Positions 29,828 through 40,938 of a stretch of DNA of 64,000 bases are shown piece after piece. Below the pieces are notes generated by a model. That model worked only from the letters and a program-made list of their open reading frames with translations, ran no database searches and had not been told where the DNA came from. This DNA is from Nosema muscidifuracis (taxonomy: Eukaryota; Microsporidia; Nosematidae), in the NCBI GenBank assembly GCA_028335825.1, contig JAIOKI010000016.1, positions 186,001 to 250,000 of the forward strand, given 5' to 3'. Made by a program: the position numbers and the translations under genes. How positions within the stretch are numbered: position 1 is the first letter of the stretch; each line of letters starts with the position of its first letter.

Positions 29828-30038
29828 TTTTTTTATTATTGTGTAATTTTTTATATTATTGGAAAAAATTGTGACGTGTTTTAAAAATTTTATATAATTT
29901 AATTTAATTTAATATAATAGTTGGTTATGAACAAATGCAAATTAATTTAGAATTAAAACCAATATGAATTTTTTTTGTTTCATATACAATCTATATGTTA
30001 GTAAACAAACATTATATTAAATCATTTTTCTTAGAATA

Positions 30039-30042
30039 CCCT
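30039..30042 (+). promoter_or_regulatory. CCC start-site motif of the transporter gene
   Basis: CCCT touches the ATG at 30043. In microsporidia a CCC or GGG word close to the start codon marks transcription starts with very short leaders; it decides here in favour of the inner ATG. Confidence 0.6.
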
Positions 30043-31683
30043 ATGGAACCAGATAACGAAACCCCCAACCGAAATATTTTACCAACAGAGGATGAGATTG
30101 ATCAAATAGCAAGTTCAAGAACAGGTATTTGCAGTTATTTTAAGGTAGCACGTGTAGAATTTCCTAAATTTTTTCTATTAGGCGGGATGTTTGGACTTAT
30201 AAATTTTATATATTCGTTTATGAGAATTCTTAAAGATTTATTTGTTATGGTACGACAAGATCAAAATTCTATTATGTTTATGAAAATATTCTATATACTT
30301 CCCATTTCTATGGCTTCTGTCGTTCTTATACAATGGCTTATGCAGACTAAATCCGTGTCAAAGATTTTTAACTTGTTTCTTATAACTTTTACTGTTTTCT
30401 TCTTTGGATTAGGATGCATATTTATGTTTGAAGAACAGATTATGCCTTCCCGATTCTTATTTAGAGATATGTTTTCAGATAAAAAAGCTTCAGCCAAAGG
30501 AACTAGCGTATTTAAATATTTTTTTATAACTGCTAATGAACCAGTATCTACTTGTATTTTTATAGTAGCAGAGATGTGGGGAAGTTTGCTGATGGCTTAT
30601 CTTTTTATGAGTTTCTTAAATGAATCTTGTACTGTTAGACAATTTACAAGATTTTTACCACCATTTTATATAATAGCCAATTTAGCTTTATTAGGTTCAG
30701 GAATAACAAGTGAACAATTCAGAGAATTCAGAAAAGGATTTAATTACGAACAAAACCAGACTTTATATGCTACAGTGTTTATTATACTTGGTGTTATGTG
30801 TTTAGTACTGATGTACATGAAATATTATTTCGAAGAGAGAATTATGAAAAATCCAGTATTTATACCATCAAATACAATAAAAAAGAAGCAAAAAGTCAGC
30901 CTTGGGTTTGCTGAAGGTATTAGTATAATGAAAAAGTCTAGATTATTAATGTCTCTATGTATAATAGTTTTCTTCTATAATATCACATTTAATATGATTG
31001 AATCAATTTACAAGGCAGGTATCAAATCTGCTTCTAAAAGTTTGAAACTTGAAGTTGGTGACTATTCTACTAAATTCAATACTTTAGATCAGTATATAGT
31101 CTCATTATCCGTTATAACTTTGAATTTATCTGCATTTTCAGCTTTAGTAGAGAGTAGTGGATGGATTACTATGGGATTATTAACACCTTTGCTAGTTTTA
31201 TTTGCTGCCGTACTTGTGATAGGAGCTTCTATATATAATTCAGGAATTGAACAATTGGCGTTCCCTTGGATTTCAAGTACTTTAAAAGGAATGTCGTACA
31301 TGTACGGTATCGAAAATTGGGGTGGAATGATCTTCTTAGCATTTATCAAGGTAATGAAATATTCAGCCTTTGATATTTGTAAAGAAAAAATGGGAATGAG
31401 AATTGATCCTTCACATAGAGCTAGATTTAAAAGTGTATACGACGGAATATTCAATAAACTAGGAAAATCTATTGGATCTTTATATGGGTTAGGCGTACTT
31501 GTAGTGCTTGATACAGATAATGTAAGAAAAGGTGCTCCTATCACTTTAGGAATAGTTCTCGTACTTGTATATATTTGGATTAGAGCTATTCTTTATTTAG
31601 CATCCTCTTATGAAACATCTGTTAAAAATAATACTAATGTAGATATAGATTTGATTAAAAAAGAGAAAGCAGATGCTGAATAA
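30043..31683 (+). CDS. nucleotide (ADP/ATP) transporter, NTT/TLC family
   Basis: 546 residues from the ATG at 30043, chosen because CCCT stands directly before it (30039-30042); an in-frame ATG at 29995 would add 16 residues. There are about eleven or twelve membrane segments, starting with EFPKFFLLGGMFGLINFIYSF and the R-x-L-K-D-L motif of this family, up to VLVYIWIRAILYLASS. The family, acquired by lateral transfer from bacteria related to Chlamydia or Rickettsia, lets microsporidia take ATP and other purine nucleotides from the host across the parasite plasma membrane or, in one paralogue, serves the mitosome. Which role this copy has cannot be read from sequence. Confidence 0.95.
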   Translation: MEPDNETPNRNILPTEDEIDQIASSRTGICSYFKVARVEFPKFFLLGGMFGLINFIYSFMRILKDLFVMVRQDQNSIMFMKIFYILPISMASVVLIQWLMQTKSVSKIFNLFLITFTVFFFGLGCIFMFEEQIMPSRFLFRDMFSDKKASAKGTSVFKYFFITANEPVSTCIFIVAEMWGSLLMAYLFMSFLNESCTVRQFTRFLPPFYIIANLALLGSGITSEQFREFRKGFNYEQNQTLYATVFIILGVMCLVLMYMKYYFEERIMKNPVFIPSNTIKKKQKVSLGFAEGISIMKKSRLLMSLCIIVFFYNITFNMIESIYKAGIKSASKSLKLEVGDYSTKFNTLDQYIVSLSVITLNLSAFSALVESSGWITMGLLTPLLVLFAAVLVIGASIYNSGIEQLAFPWISSTLKGMSYMYGIENWGGMIFLAFIKVMKYSAFDICKEKMGMRIDPSHRARFKSVYDGIFNKLGKSIGSLYGLGVLVVLDTDNVRKGAPITLGIVLVLVYIWIRAILYLASSYETSVKNNTNVDIDLIKKEKADAE

Positions 31684-31694
31684 ACAAATTGTAA

Positions 31695-31916
31695 TTAATT
31701 TTTATTAAGAGCCATATTCTGTCTTTGTTGATATTTTTTATATTCATCTTTACAGTCTTTTATATTTATAGCTTCGTATAGAGTCAAAATTGTAATGAAA
31801 AGTCCTAAAGTTGTCAACTCCAAAATAAAATAAGTAATGTAGGATATACGTAGTAACAAAAGATAAATAAAGGTGGATATAAAAAAAATAAGTCCCATCT
31901 TATTTGTTAATTTCAT
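31695..31916 (-). CDS. DPM3-like subunit of dolichol-phosphate mannose synthase
   Basis: 73 residues with two membrane helices (about 8-22 and 27-48) and a short cytosolic tail. The tail reads YEAINIKDCKDEYKKYQQR, which fits the DPM3 pattern in which an N/D-D-C motif is followed by an A/E-rich helix that tethers the catalytic subunit Dpm1. DPM3 is normally about 90 residues with this same layout. CCC lies a few bases before the ATG, which supports a real gene. The match is short, so another small ER membrane protein is possible. Confidence 0.55.
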   Translation of the reverse strand: MKLTNKMGLIFFISTFIYLLLLRISYITYFILELTTLGLFITILTLYEAINIKDCKDEYKKYQQRQNMALNKN

Positions 31917-32004
31917 TTTAATGGGTAAACAAAAACAAATTAAATTTGCGTATATTAAAAAGTTAAAAAAATATTTTTCGAATCTTAAGAATTTTATATT
32001 GAAA

Positions 32005-32304
32005 TTAAGATTGAACTGTTAATTTATATCCACACTCACATGAATAGAAGACAGTCTGTCCTTCATCTGCCGATCTTAATTGAGCAGTATTATACATCAT
32101 CTCATCAGCATTACATCCAGGACATTGATACTTAATTTTAGCCCCTTTAACTTCTTTGATTTCCAATTCCTCTTCTTTTTCTAAAACTTTATGTATTTCT
32201 ATCTTCTCAATTTGTGATAATTTCATATTCGCAGCGCATCTTGCGCATTTTATCTGTGTTGAATTTTTTTGTAAACTAATTATAGTACCACATTTACAAA
32301 ACAT
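32005..32304 (-). CDS. RPA12: RNA polymerase I subunit RPA12
   Basis: 99 residues from the ATG at 32304, chosen because CCC directly precedes it; a longer frame would add 32 hydrophobic residues foreign to the family. The N-terminal ribbon has C3, C5, C20 and C23. The C-terminal TFIIS-like ribbon has C61, C64, C89 and C91 with the signature QLRSADEGQTVFY, whose D80-E81 reach the active site for RNA cleavage. RSADEG with TVFY separates Pol I RPA12 from Pol III C11 and TFIIS (RSADEPMT). Both ribbons have one knuckle shortened to C-x-C instead of C-x2-C, which is odd. Confidence 0.92.
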   Translation of the reverse strand: MFCKCGTIISLQKNSTQIKCARCAANMKLSQIEKIEIHKVLEKEEELEIKEVKGAKIKYQCPGCNADEMMYNTAQLRSADEGQTVFYSCECGYKLTVQS

Positions 32305-32307
32305 GGG
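32305..32307 (-). promoter_or_regulatory. CCC start-site motif of RPA12
   Basis: On the minus strand CCC directly precedes the ATG whose first base is 32304. It excludes the longer frame from 32400 as the likely protein. Confidence 0.6.
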
Positions 32308-32573
32308 ATAAAAATTTAAGAAAAAAAGATAAAGTTTTAGTGAGACAGAAAATATTCTGTTTAATTGGAATAAAAATAAATTTTTGATGAAATAAAACAA
32401 TTTTTAATTTTAATATACTTTATTTAAGTTAAGTTGTATCTTTGAATGTAGAATTTATAAAATATCATTAGCATGTGTTTAGATTAATAAAATTCATCAA
32501 TCATTAACTATATCCATTATTTTGCTCCCTAAAATATATTCATAATCAAATAAACAATATCTTTATCTATACC

Positions 32574-33292
32574 ATTCCAAACAATCTACCATACTCAGCA
32601 CCCTCAACAACATCCTCCTATTGAACTACCTGCTAATCCGATCATCTTTTTCATCACGGATTTCAAACTGTTTAACAGTATCTTGACCTTACACAGATTT
32701 TACTTAACTGAGTCTACTTATTATAGGACATAAGTATCAGTCAAGTTGCATCCACGAATCTTTCCTCTACATCCTGTATCACAGATCTATCTATTTATTA
32801 TCAGAAATTGAACAAGATGTGATTTATAATTCGGGACCACAATCTTATCACATTATTCTTTATATAAGATTGCAACATACACCTGTTCTTACTTCTGTAT
32901 GCGCCAATCCATGTAAGCATGCAGGTAGTTCCTAATGTCTATATCTTCTTAATCAAAAGAATTATTGAAATAGACATAGGGGTAGGGGTGAAATCGTTTA
33001 TATAGTTTTTGAAGATACTTTGTTTGTTTTATACAACAAATTAAAAATTAAATATTTCTAAGAAATATTGATCTTAACATATGACATATTATATTTGCTA
33101 ATATTAATGCATTAGTCATATATTGTCTTATTAATTATACTGGTAAAATTATAATTGATATTAATCTACCAGTGATATTTTGTTAAATTTCAGATTTTCT
33201 CCTCTCAATGAAGGAATTTAAAATTGAAATTATGAAAATACACAAAGAAGATAAAATGATTCTTTCAACTTAAATTGTTAATATATGACTTT
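32574..33292. repeat. 720-bp dispersed repeat, copy A
   Basis: Nearly identical to 36200-36918 in the same orientation, with only scattered differences over the first 420 bases and more after that. The first 420 bases are richer in G and C than the surroundings. Near 32930-32985 a hairpin pairs AATGTCTAT with ATAGACAT, followed by GGGGTAGGGGTG. I find no full reading frame; short minus-strand frames look faintly protein-like but match nothing I can name. It may be a decayed mobile element, a subtelomere-type repeat or a structured RNA. Confidence 0.85.
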
Positions 33293-33640
33293 TTAAAGTC
33301 TTAGTTTAATGATTAATCTTTATTAATATTATATTCAATTTAATTTTCTTTTTATAATCTAATATTCAGAATTCTTTTCTCAAATCAAAAAAAGAAATTG
33401 TTTCACATATAAATGAAGTAGACACATGATTTTTTTATCTTAGATAAAATTTAGAATTATATATGCATAGCATAAATGTTTATAATAAAGATATAAAGCT
33501 AAAAAATGAAAATCACTATACTCATGAATACGATCGATAATATAATTTATTATATGCTGAATGAAAAAAAAAATATTGACAAAAATATAGCTCAATCTAA
33601 AAATAAAGTCCTTTCTCACTAGTTTATAATTTATAAAAAA

Positions 33641-33756
33641 TTACAGCACCCAGCTTTTCCAAGCGGTCTCCCATCTTAGTACTAACTAGGCTCTTACTGG
33701 CTTAACTTCGGAGAGCTGACGAGTTCCGGTGCTTTACAGTAGATATGGCCGTAACT
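33641..33756 (-). rRNA. 5S ribosomal RNA
   Basis: Read on the minus strand it begins GTTACGGCCATATCTACTGT, followed by AAGCACCGGAACTCGTC, includes the box A/C region GTTAAGCCAGTAAGAGCCTAG and ends with CTGGGTGCTGTAA, so both ends pair. A run of T after the 3' end (minus strand) is a Pol III stop. The gene lies far from the rDNA unit, as usual when 5S is not linked. Confidence 0.96.
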
Positions 33757-34143
33757 GAAAGATTAGTTCAATAATAATCCTATTTTACATTAATATCAAT
33801 AATTATTAAGTATCTTAAAATTTAATTAATAAAATTAGAAATATTTATCAACTAAAAATATCACCAATTATATTTTAATAAGTTGATAGTATGTATTTAT
33901 AAACCACAAATATTGATTAAGTAATTATTAAGTATCTTATTATTTAACAATCAGATTTCACTTATTCTTTTTTACTAATTATATATATGAGTCATAAATA
34001 TCATATATATATCTCATGTCATTAATATCTTAGATTGATAATCATTTATAATCAGAATTATTTTTATTTAAAATTAGTAATTAATCAAATAATTTAATTT
34101 GTTCGTTTAAAAGAAAATTAATAAAACTAAATGATTATCCCTA
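33757..34143. other. AT-rich spacer, nothing recognised
   Basis: Between 5S rRNA and the unknown gene at 34144. Only simple AT-rich words such as AAGTATCTTA repeated twice. The CCC motif of the next gene is at its end. Confidence 0.5.
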
Positions 34144-34578
34144 ATGTTTGCAGAGTTAAATGATAGATCCTATAATTTCCAAAATCTTTTATCATTCTGG
34201 AGATCAATTGACTCTAAAAATGATTTTAAGATAAATAATTTAGAAAAGAAGAAAGCTCAAGTTGTTTATTGTAAAACAGAGTCTCAAGCTGATAGTTTAA
34301 AAGATAGTAAAAACAATGACACTAAGATTGAAAAATTAGTCTTTATAGAATATAAAACTAGGAATGAATTGTCTTTTAATTCAATCTTAAAATTAAAAAG
34401 ACCTGAAATTAGTGTAGGTGTTAATTCAACGGAAATAATAAAATATTCCGAAACAAGGAAGAATTTTAATTTGATTTCTAGTTTAGCTAAAATAATCTTT
34501 TGGATCTTGCTATTGTTTCGAGAAGAAGGATACTATCCAATTACATCCTTTTTCTCGAAGTATTTCTATAAGAAATAA
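34144..34578 (+). CDS. unknown protein with C-terminal hydrophobic segment
   Basis: 144 residues. I do not recognise it. CCCTA directly before the ATG supports expression. Near the N-terminus it has RSYNFQNLLSFWRS followed by a K-I-N-N stretch, which resembles two segments in the unknown protein at 12764 (FSKLLDFFES..KINN and FEFKGLLNKWKERS). The middle is charged and the end has one hydrophobic helix (about 112-122) followed by a basic-aromatic tail. It stands alone in a gene desert between the two copies of the 720-bp repeat. A lineage-specific family is the likeliest reading. Confidence 0.6.
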   Translation: MFAELNDRSYNFQNLLSFWRSIDSKNDFKINNLEKKKAQVVYCKTESQADSLKDSKNNDTKIEKLVFIEYKTRNELSFNSILKLKRPEISVGVNSTEIIKYSETRKNFNLISSLAKIIFWILLLFREEGYYPITSFFSKYFYKK

Positions 34579-36199
34579 TTTTAAGATAAATTTTATGTAA
34601 ATAATATAATTAAAACATATACTAGATAATATTTTTAGTTCACTACTCTTTTCTTAATTTATTCTGAAAAATAAAATATATCATATTTTATGAAATCTTC
34701 ATCAAACATCACGTATTTAAATTCAACTATGATATAGAGAATTAAAATCTATTTATACTAAAGTCATCAGTATATTTTCATAATATGGTATTAATATATA
34801 AAAGATAACTAGGTATTCACTTATAGAAAAGGGAAAGAAAATTGTTTATTTAGGTTTATCTTTATTTTTCACAATGTAGAACTTAACATTCTTTATTTAC
34901 TTATTATTTATAACTAAAAACTTAAATATTTTTACTAATTTTGACTCTTAGTACTTAATTAAAGTTACTCTAAATTATTTATCAAAATATTCAATTATTT
35001 TTTAATTTATTTTAGCCTATATTTAATTTAATCAATTTTATTATAAAATATTATAATGATACTTATGTAATCCAATCAATTTGAAATTTAAAAATAAATT
35101 ATCATTATTAATAGATAAGTTTAATATCATATTCTTCTTGATGATACTAGTACTGAAATTATATTGATCAATATAATTTCTTACGTCCAGTTTAGCTATT
35201 TAACTAAATTTGTCGCATTTATTTTGATAATATTTCTTTACTTTCTATATGATTTTTTAAAATCAAGACATTCACAATATATTTATGTCGTAGCCAAACA
35301 GCAAGACAAATAACTAATTATATATTCAGAGTCATTTGATATTTAAAATCTTTAGTATAGATATTATGATATATTTTACTTAAAAAAAGATAACTGTTAA
35401 AACTTATTAACAATATTTCTTATAATTAGTCTTTCAACTTTTTTCCATATTACACTTCATCTCTTCTCCATATATTACAATTTATAATCACTGATATTAG
35501 CATTCACCGAGGCTTTAGATTGAAAAATAAACAACTTTAATAATTTATCTAAGTATGCTCTAATTATCTTATATAGATCTTAATCATACTACACTTTATT
35601 CTTAGGTTTATTATTCGTTTTAATTTATTACCTGTTCTTATATTGTAAAGTGGTAATTGCTTTCCGTTGTAAATTGTTAAGGATTAAGATTTATACATAA
35701 TGATCTTTTTTATAGATCTACTATAGGAGACACTAAATTCATAGTAGTAGGACTATTAAGGTTATGCCAAATTTCTAGTTTGCAAAGAAAGTAATCTTAG
35801 TCATTATAGAAAAAGCATCATTTAAGTTTATCAGTGAGAACTGAAATTAAAACTAATGACTATCTACTTAATACTATAGGCATTTTTAATAATCAAAAAA
35901 ACATTTAGACCAAAAAATATAAGTTAAATATTTAATTTAATAAGACCTGCTAGTTATTTTAAGTTAATAAATTGACATATTTCATTTAAGCAATTATAAA
36001 GAAAATCAAATACTCATGCTTCTTCAATCATATGATACTTTTCATCATTTATAGCATATTCTACTTATAATAGTCATATACAAGACATCTTATCGAATTC
36101 AACCAGCTAGTTAAAGTATTGACTTTCCTTATTAAACCCTTTAGTTAATTTTACTTTTTTCTACTACATTGCAATCTAACAGGTCTATTTAATACTATC

Positions 36200-36918
36200 A
36201 TTCCAAACAATCTACCATACTCAGCACCCTCAACAACATCCTCCTATTGAACTACCTGCTAATCCGGTCATCTTTTTCATCACGGATTTCAAACTGTTTA
36301 ACAGTATCTTGACCTTACACAGATTTTACTTAACTGAGTCCACTTATTATAGGACATAAGTATCAGTCAAGTTGCATCCACGAATCTTTCCTCTACATCC
36401 TGTATCACAGATCTATCTATTTATTATCAGAAATTGAACAAGATGTGATTTATAATTCGGGACCACAATCTTATCACATTATTCTTTATATAAGATTGCA
36501 ACATACACCTGTTCTTACTTCTGTATGCGCCAATCCATGTAAGCATGCAGGTAGTTCCTAATGTCTATATCTTCTTAATCAAAAGAATTATTGAAATAGA
36601 CATAGGGGGTAGGGTTGAAATCGCTTATATAGTTTTTGAAGATACTTTGTTTGTTTTATACAACAAATTAAAAATTAAATATTTCTAAGAAATATTGATC
36701 TTAGCATATAACATATTATATTTGCTAATATTAATAAATTAGTCATATATTGTCTTATTATTTATAATGGTAAAATTATAGTTGTTATTAATCTACCAGT
36801 GATATTTTGTTAAATTTCAGATTTTCTCCTCTCAATGAAGGAATTTAAAATTGAAATTATGAAAATATACAAAGAGAATTAAATGATCCTGATTCAACTT
36901 AGATTGTTAATATATGAC
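36200..36918. repeat. 720-bp dispersed repeat, copy B
   Basis: Second copy of the repeat at 32574, offset 3626 bases, same orientation. Similarity starts at ATTCCAAACAATCTACC and fades after TTGTTAATATATGACTT. The G-rich segment reads GGGGGTAGGGTTG here. The flanks of the two copies share only a few bases, so this is a dispersed element rather than part of one larger duplication. Confidence 0.85.
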
Positions 36919-37794
36919 TTATATAATTAAATCTTTATTTAAGATAGCTTAAATGGTTTTATAATTGTTTTTAATTATATAAAAGGTTTGACGAAATAAT
37001 TTGTCGTTGAAAATTAAATCCACTAAATTTTGCATTCAAAGATGTAGATTATTGATTTTACAATATTCACTTTTATAATTAAAGATGTCTTTGTTGAAAT
37101 TCATCAAATTATTTTTCTTAACCTGAAATTTCTTCAAATATTAAACATGTTATTTTGGTCGATAAAGTAGAAGATAATATAATTTTTATACAGAAAATAT
37201 TTAATGACAGTGGACAAACTATAAAATGTAAATTGGTTTATCCTATCTTTATAAGTCTTATACTAAAGAGTAATCAAAATAACCTTTAAGAAATACAATT
37301 AGACTAAGTTCTAAGAATTAATATTATCCTTGTTGATTGATTAAAAAATAATTTGATCTTCAAGAAATACAATTATGATTTACAATTAGACTAAGCTCTA
37401 AGTTCTTAATATTATCCTTGTTAATTGATTAAAAAATAATTAAATGTCTTCTTCACATTTATGATTTAACAATATTATAATGCACAACACTAATAATAAT
37501 TTAAAAATTTCTTGACGGCTTTTCTCTTATATTCCTTAAAAATTTAATCAATAGTGTCAATTTATTAATCCTTTTTTTGGTCTTTTACTATAATAAAACA
37601 TAAGACCTTATTCATTTTTATTTATTGATTCTATTATATTCTACATAATAGTTAGAAAACTTCAAAGATCAGTAATATAATGACATCATTAGATTGTGCA
37701 ATGATTGTTTAATTTAAGAAGAAATAAAGAAATTTATAGAAAGAAGAATATGAAGAACCTAATAATAATAATAATAAAATACTCAACTTATGGA

Positions 37795-37905
37795 ATTTAT
37801 AATCAAAAAAGGTTGTTCTAATGATAGAAATATAAGATTAATTAAATTTATAATCAAATAAGATTGTTATAATGATAGAAATATAAGATTAATTAAATTT
37901 ATCAG
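37795..37905 (+). repeat. tandem pair of about 56 bp
   Basis: Two neighbouring units of TTTATAATCAAA, a G-containing middle (GGTTGTTCTAATGATAG or GATTGTTATAATGATAG) and AAATATAAGATTAATTAAAT. Few differences between them. Confidence 0.7.
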
Positions 37906-39243
37906 TTTTTAATTAAAGCTTAAAAGTAATTAAAAAAATGAATAAACGATTGAATTGATTATTTTTTTATATTTTGAATCAATTTTGGATATTTAATAAT
38001 ATAAATTAGCTTATTTGTAAATATTTGTTATATTTATAAATTTTATCTTAAATAATCAACCCTTAATTTAAATTTAATATTATTTTTTATAATAATAAAT
38101 TCAAGAATTTTAAAATGTTATATTTTTAATTTTAATTAATTTTGAAAGGTGTAATAAAATATTTGCAATTTAAGAATTTTTAATTCTTTGAAATAAATTG
38201 TAAATATTTAAAATAATAAATTAAAATTTATTATTTTTATAAAGCAATACTTAATGTTATAAAAGCAACAATTTCATATTTAAATAATAAAAAAGACCTA
38301 TTGTTGCAAAGCAACAATACTTAATGTTATAAAATCAACAATCCTAATATAATAAAACAATAATTTTTATAATAAAACAATAATTAATATAATTTTAGAA
38401 ACAATACTTAATATATTTTTTTCTAAAATAAATATTTGATCCCTTTTTATTATTTTAAGATTAATTTTTTGTTAATTTATCATTTTTTGTAAATTCAATT
38501 TATTACACCATTGATTAAATAAAATTATTGAGGTAAATATAAAAAGAAATATAAATGGTGGATATTTTATATTTATAATGCTAAGTACAATTGTTGAATA
38601 TATAAATATTATTACTTTATATCCTTCACAATATTCTTTTTAATAATAAAATATTTTTTTTTATTTTATTGTTGATTTTTTTTTATTTAAATCTGTTTAA
38701 AAGTTTTTGTCAAACAAATACATAATTATATTCGGTGACGTGTCTCTTTAAAAAGAATGAATTATTATAAACGTTTTAAATACAATATCTTAAAGATAAA
38801 TATAATAGATATCGTACGTTTAATTTATTTATCTTATGAATTTCATATCATTCTTAAATTATATTTAGAATTAGATTTGTTAAAATGTTCCCTCGTTGAG
38901 ATAGTTTGAAGTGACGTCTATTGCGTCATATTGCAAACAATTTAATCACAATAAATACTACAGATAGAAATATTTTTAGAAATTATATAATATACAAGAA
39001 ATATTATAACTGATTATTAATAGAAATAAAAAATTAAATTTAAAATATTTCAAAACATTAAAAATTATTTCTAATCACTTACTTGTTTAATTTAAATTTT
39101 TTATCTTAATAATTTTTTTAATTAACAAAGAAAATTTAAATAAAAAAAAATGATAAATTATGTTTTATAAAAATCTAAATTTATGATTTTGTTTAAAAGT
39201 TAATTAATTAAAATTGTAAAAAAATTATTAAAATCAATCCTAA

Positions 39244-40494
39244 TTGATGAACTCGACAATAGAAAATCAAGAAAACCCATCAAAAAAAAATAAACCAAAA
39301 AATAAAATATTTCTGCAGGTAAGAGATGCTCTAAAATGTTGTACTGAAGCATTGTCAACTAATCCAAAAAATATGATGACATTATATAATATGGGTAAGT
39401 GTCTTATAGAACAAGATAATTTTAATATGGCTAAAGATATTATGGACAAGATGAAATTTTTGGATTCGAAGAATTTGTATTGTAGTATTTTAAATGGACA
39501 TATTCTACTTAGAGAAGGAAATATTACAGATTCTTATAAAGAATTTTTAAGAGCTTATCTTAATATTCAATACAATGATCCTTTTCTTTCTTATGGAATG
39601 GGTCTTTTGTATGATATGCTTGAGAATTACAAAGTGTCAAGAAAATGGTTTACTCATTTAATTAAATCAGATATTGAATTATTTAAATACTTGGAAATTT
39701 TATATAGGATAGGTGTATGCTATAAAAAAGAAAATAGATTATCAGATGCTATAGAAGTATTTAAATCTTTAGAGAATTTTATAAAAACAGATTTATTTAG
39801 AGATGATATAAGATTACAAATGGCACATATTTATGAAAAGATGAATGAAACTGAAAAATGTGTAAATATTTTGAATAAATTAAAGATGTCAAAACAGATT
39901 ATAATATTGGTTAATAGGTTATATACATGGATATATTTTAAAAATAATAATTATGAATTAATTAAAAATCAATTTAAATGTCAAAAAGAAGGTGAAATTA
40001 CAGATAGTGACGTAACATTTAAAAGCGTACATAAAGAACTTAATTTTTGTGATTGTTCAGTTAGAAATGAATGCAAAGATCAATACATTTTATATTTATT
40101 AGGAAGAGTTTTCGTAGCAGAGAAAAAATATGAAGATGCACTTGAAACTTTTCTTATGTGCACTAGACTTGATTCAGGAGCATATCTAGCATTAAATTCT
40201 GCTGGAATAGTAAATTTTAGGATGAAGAGGTACGAATTAGCAATTAAGTTTTTTCAACAAGCATTATTCGTTAAATCATATTATAAAGAACCTATTACGA
40301 ATTTAAAAGTGACTGAATGCATATTAAGAAATATTCCCACTGAATTAAGCATCTTAGAATCAGATCCCGATATTTTCCTAACTAGATATTTAGATTCTCA
40401 GGTGATGTTTAATGAATGTATTTTTTTTGTTAATATTAAGGATATGTATGTTATAAAAGAACTTTTACCAGCTAGACTTGAAGAATTTATGTAA
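39244..40494 (+). CDS. TPR protein, Ssn6/Cyc8-like corepressor
   Basis: 416 residues, made of about ten TPR-like helix pairs. The segment FLSYGMGLLYDMLENYKVSR followed by F-x-L and then EILYRIGVCYKKENRLSDAI matches the order of repeats 4-5 in yeast Ssn6 (Cyc8), and LYLLGRVFVAEKKYEDALETF followed by NSAGIVNFRMKRYELAI fits repeats 8-9. Ssn6 pairs with Tup1 as a general corepressor recruited by DNA-binding factors. The protein has no glutamine-rich tail and is much shorter than yeast Ssn6 (966). A cysteine-rich loop (CDCSVRNEC) sits in the middle. Other TPR proteins (APC subunits, CTR9) are possible but fit less well. An ATG one codon further on is an alternative start. Confidence 0.6.
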   Translation: MMNSTIENQENPSKKNKPKNKIFLQVRDALKCCTEALSTNPKNMMTLYNMGKCLIEQDNFNMAKDIMDKMKFLDSKNLYCSILNGHILLREGNITDSYKEFLRAYLNIQYNDPFLSYGMGLLYDMLENYKVSRKWFTHLIKSDIELFKYLEILYRIGVCYKKENRLSDAIEVFKSLENFIKTDLFRDDIRLQMAHIYEKMNETEKCVNILNKLKMSKQIIILVNRLYTWIYFKNNNYELIKNQFKCQKEGEITDSDVTFKSVHKELNFCDCSVRNECKDQYILYLLGRVFVAEKKYEDALETFLMCTRLDSGAYLALNSAGIVNFRMKRYELAIKFFQQALFVKSYYKEPITNLKVTECILRNIPTELSILESDPDIFLTRYLDSQVMFNECIFFVNIKDMYVIKELLPARLEEFM

Positions 40495-40532
40495 TTTTTT
40501 TTACTAAATAAAAATAAATTAGCTAATTATTT

Positions 40533-40790
40533 CAAAATATAAAATTTTTATGATATCTTTAATAATTTAAAATAATCAAACATTGCAAAGCAAAATATAA
40601 AATTTTTATAATATCTTTAATAATTAAAAATAATCAAACATTGCAAAGCAAAATATAAAACTTTTATAATATCTTTAATAATTTAAAATACTTGAACATT
40701 GCAAAGCAAAATATAAAACTTTTTTAATATCTTTAATAATTTAAAATACTCAAATATTGCAAAGCAAAATATAAAACTTCTTTAATCAAA
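40533..40790 (+). repeat. 58-bp tandem repeat, four units and a part
   Basis: CAAAATATAAAA recurs at 40533, 40591, 40649, 40707 and 40765, exactly 58 bases apart, with ATATCTTTAATAATTTAAAA and ATTGCAAAG between. It fills most of the gap between the two converging genes. Confidence 0.9.
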
Positions 40791-40938
40791 ATGGTTTTTA
40801 AATTGTCTAATTTTTTTTTTAAAACTTTGATTGACATTTTTGACATTTTAAATTCATTGATTTTATGTATTACAAATTAAAAGGTATTTAATAATTAAAA
40901 ATATATTAAAGTGTGTGTCACATCTTAATAAAATAAAT

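Larger units (their letters stand above)
34579..39243. other. 4.7-kb gene desert
   Basis: No gene that I can support. It contains copy B of the 720-bp repeat (36200-36918), a doubled segment at about 37285-37440 (AAATACAATTAGACTAAG and ATTATCCTTGTT words), a tandem pair of about 56 bp at 37795-37905, and a run of AGCAACAATACTTAATGTTA units at about 38240-38400. The part just before 39244 is almost pure A and T. Confidence 0.6.

Noticed and set aside
32574-33292. The 720-bp repeat as a LINE or transposase remnant
   Set aside because: Short minus-strand frames look faintly protein-like, but no ordered motif of any element family can be shown, so it stays unclassified.
36600-36620. GGGGGTAGGGTTG as a telomere repeat
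   Set aside because: Only a single short G-rich stretch with no iteration; it lies inside a dispersed repeat in the middle of the window.
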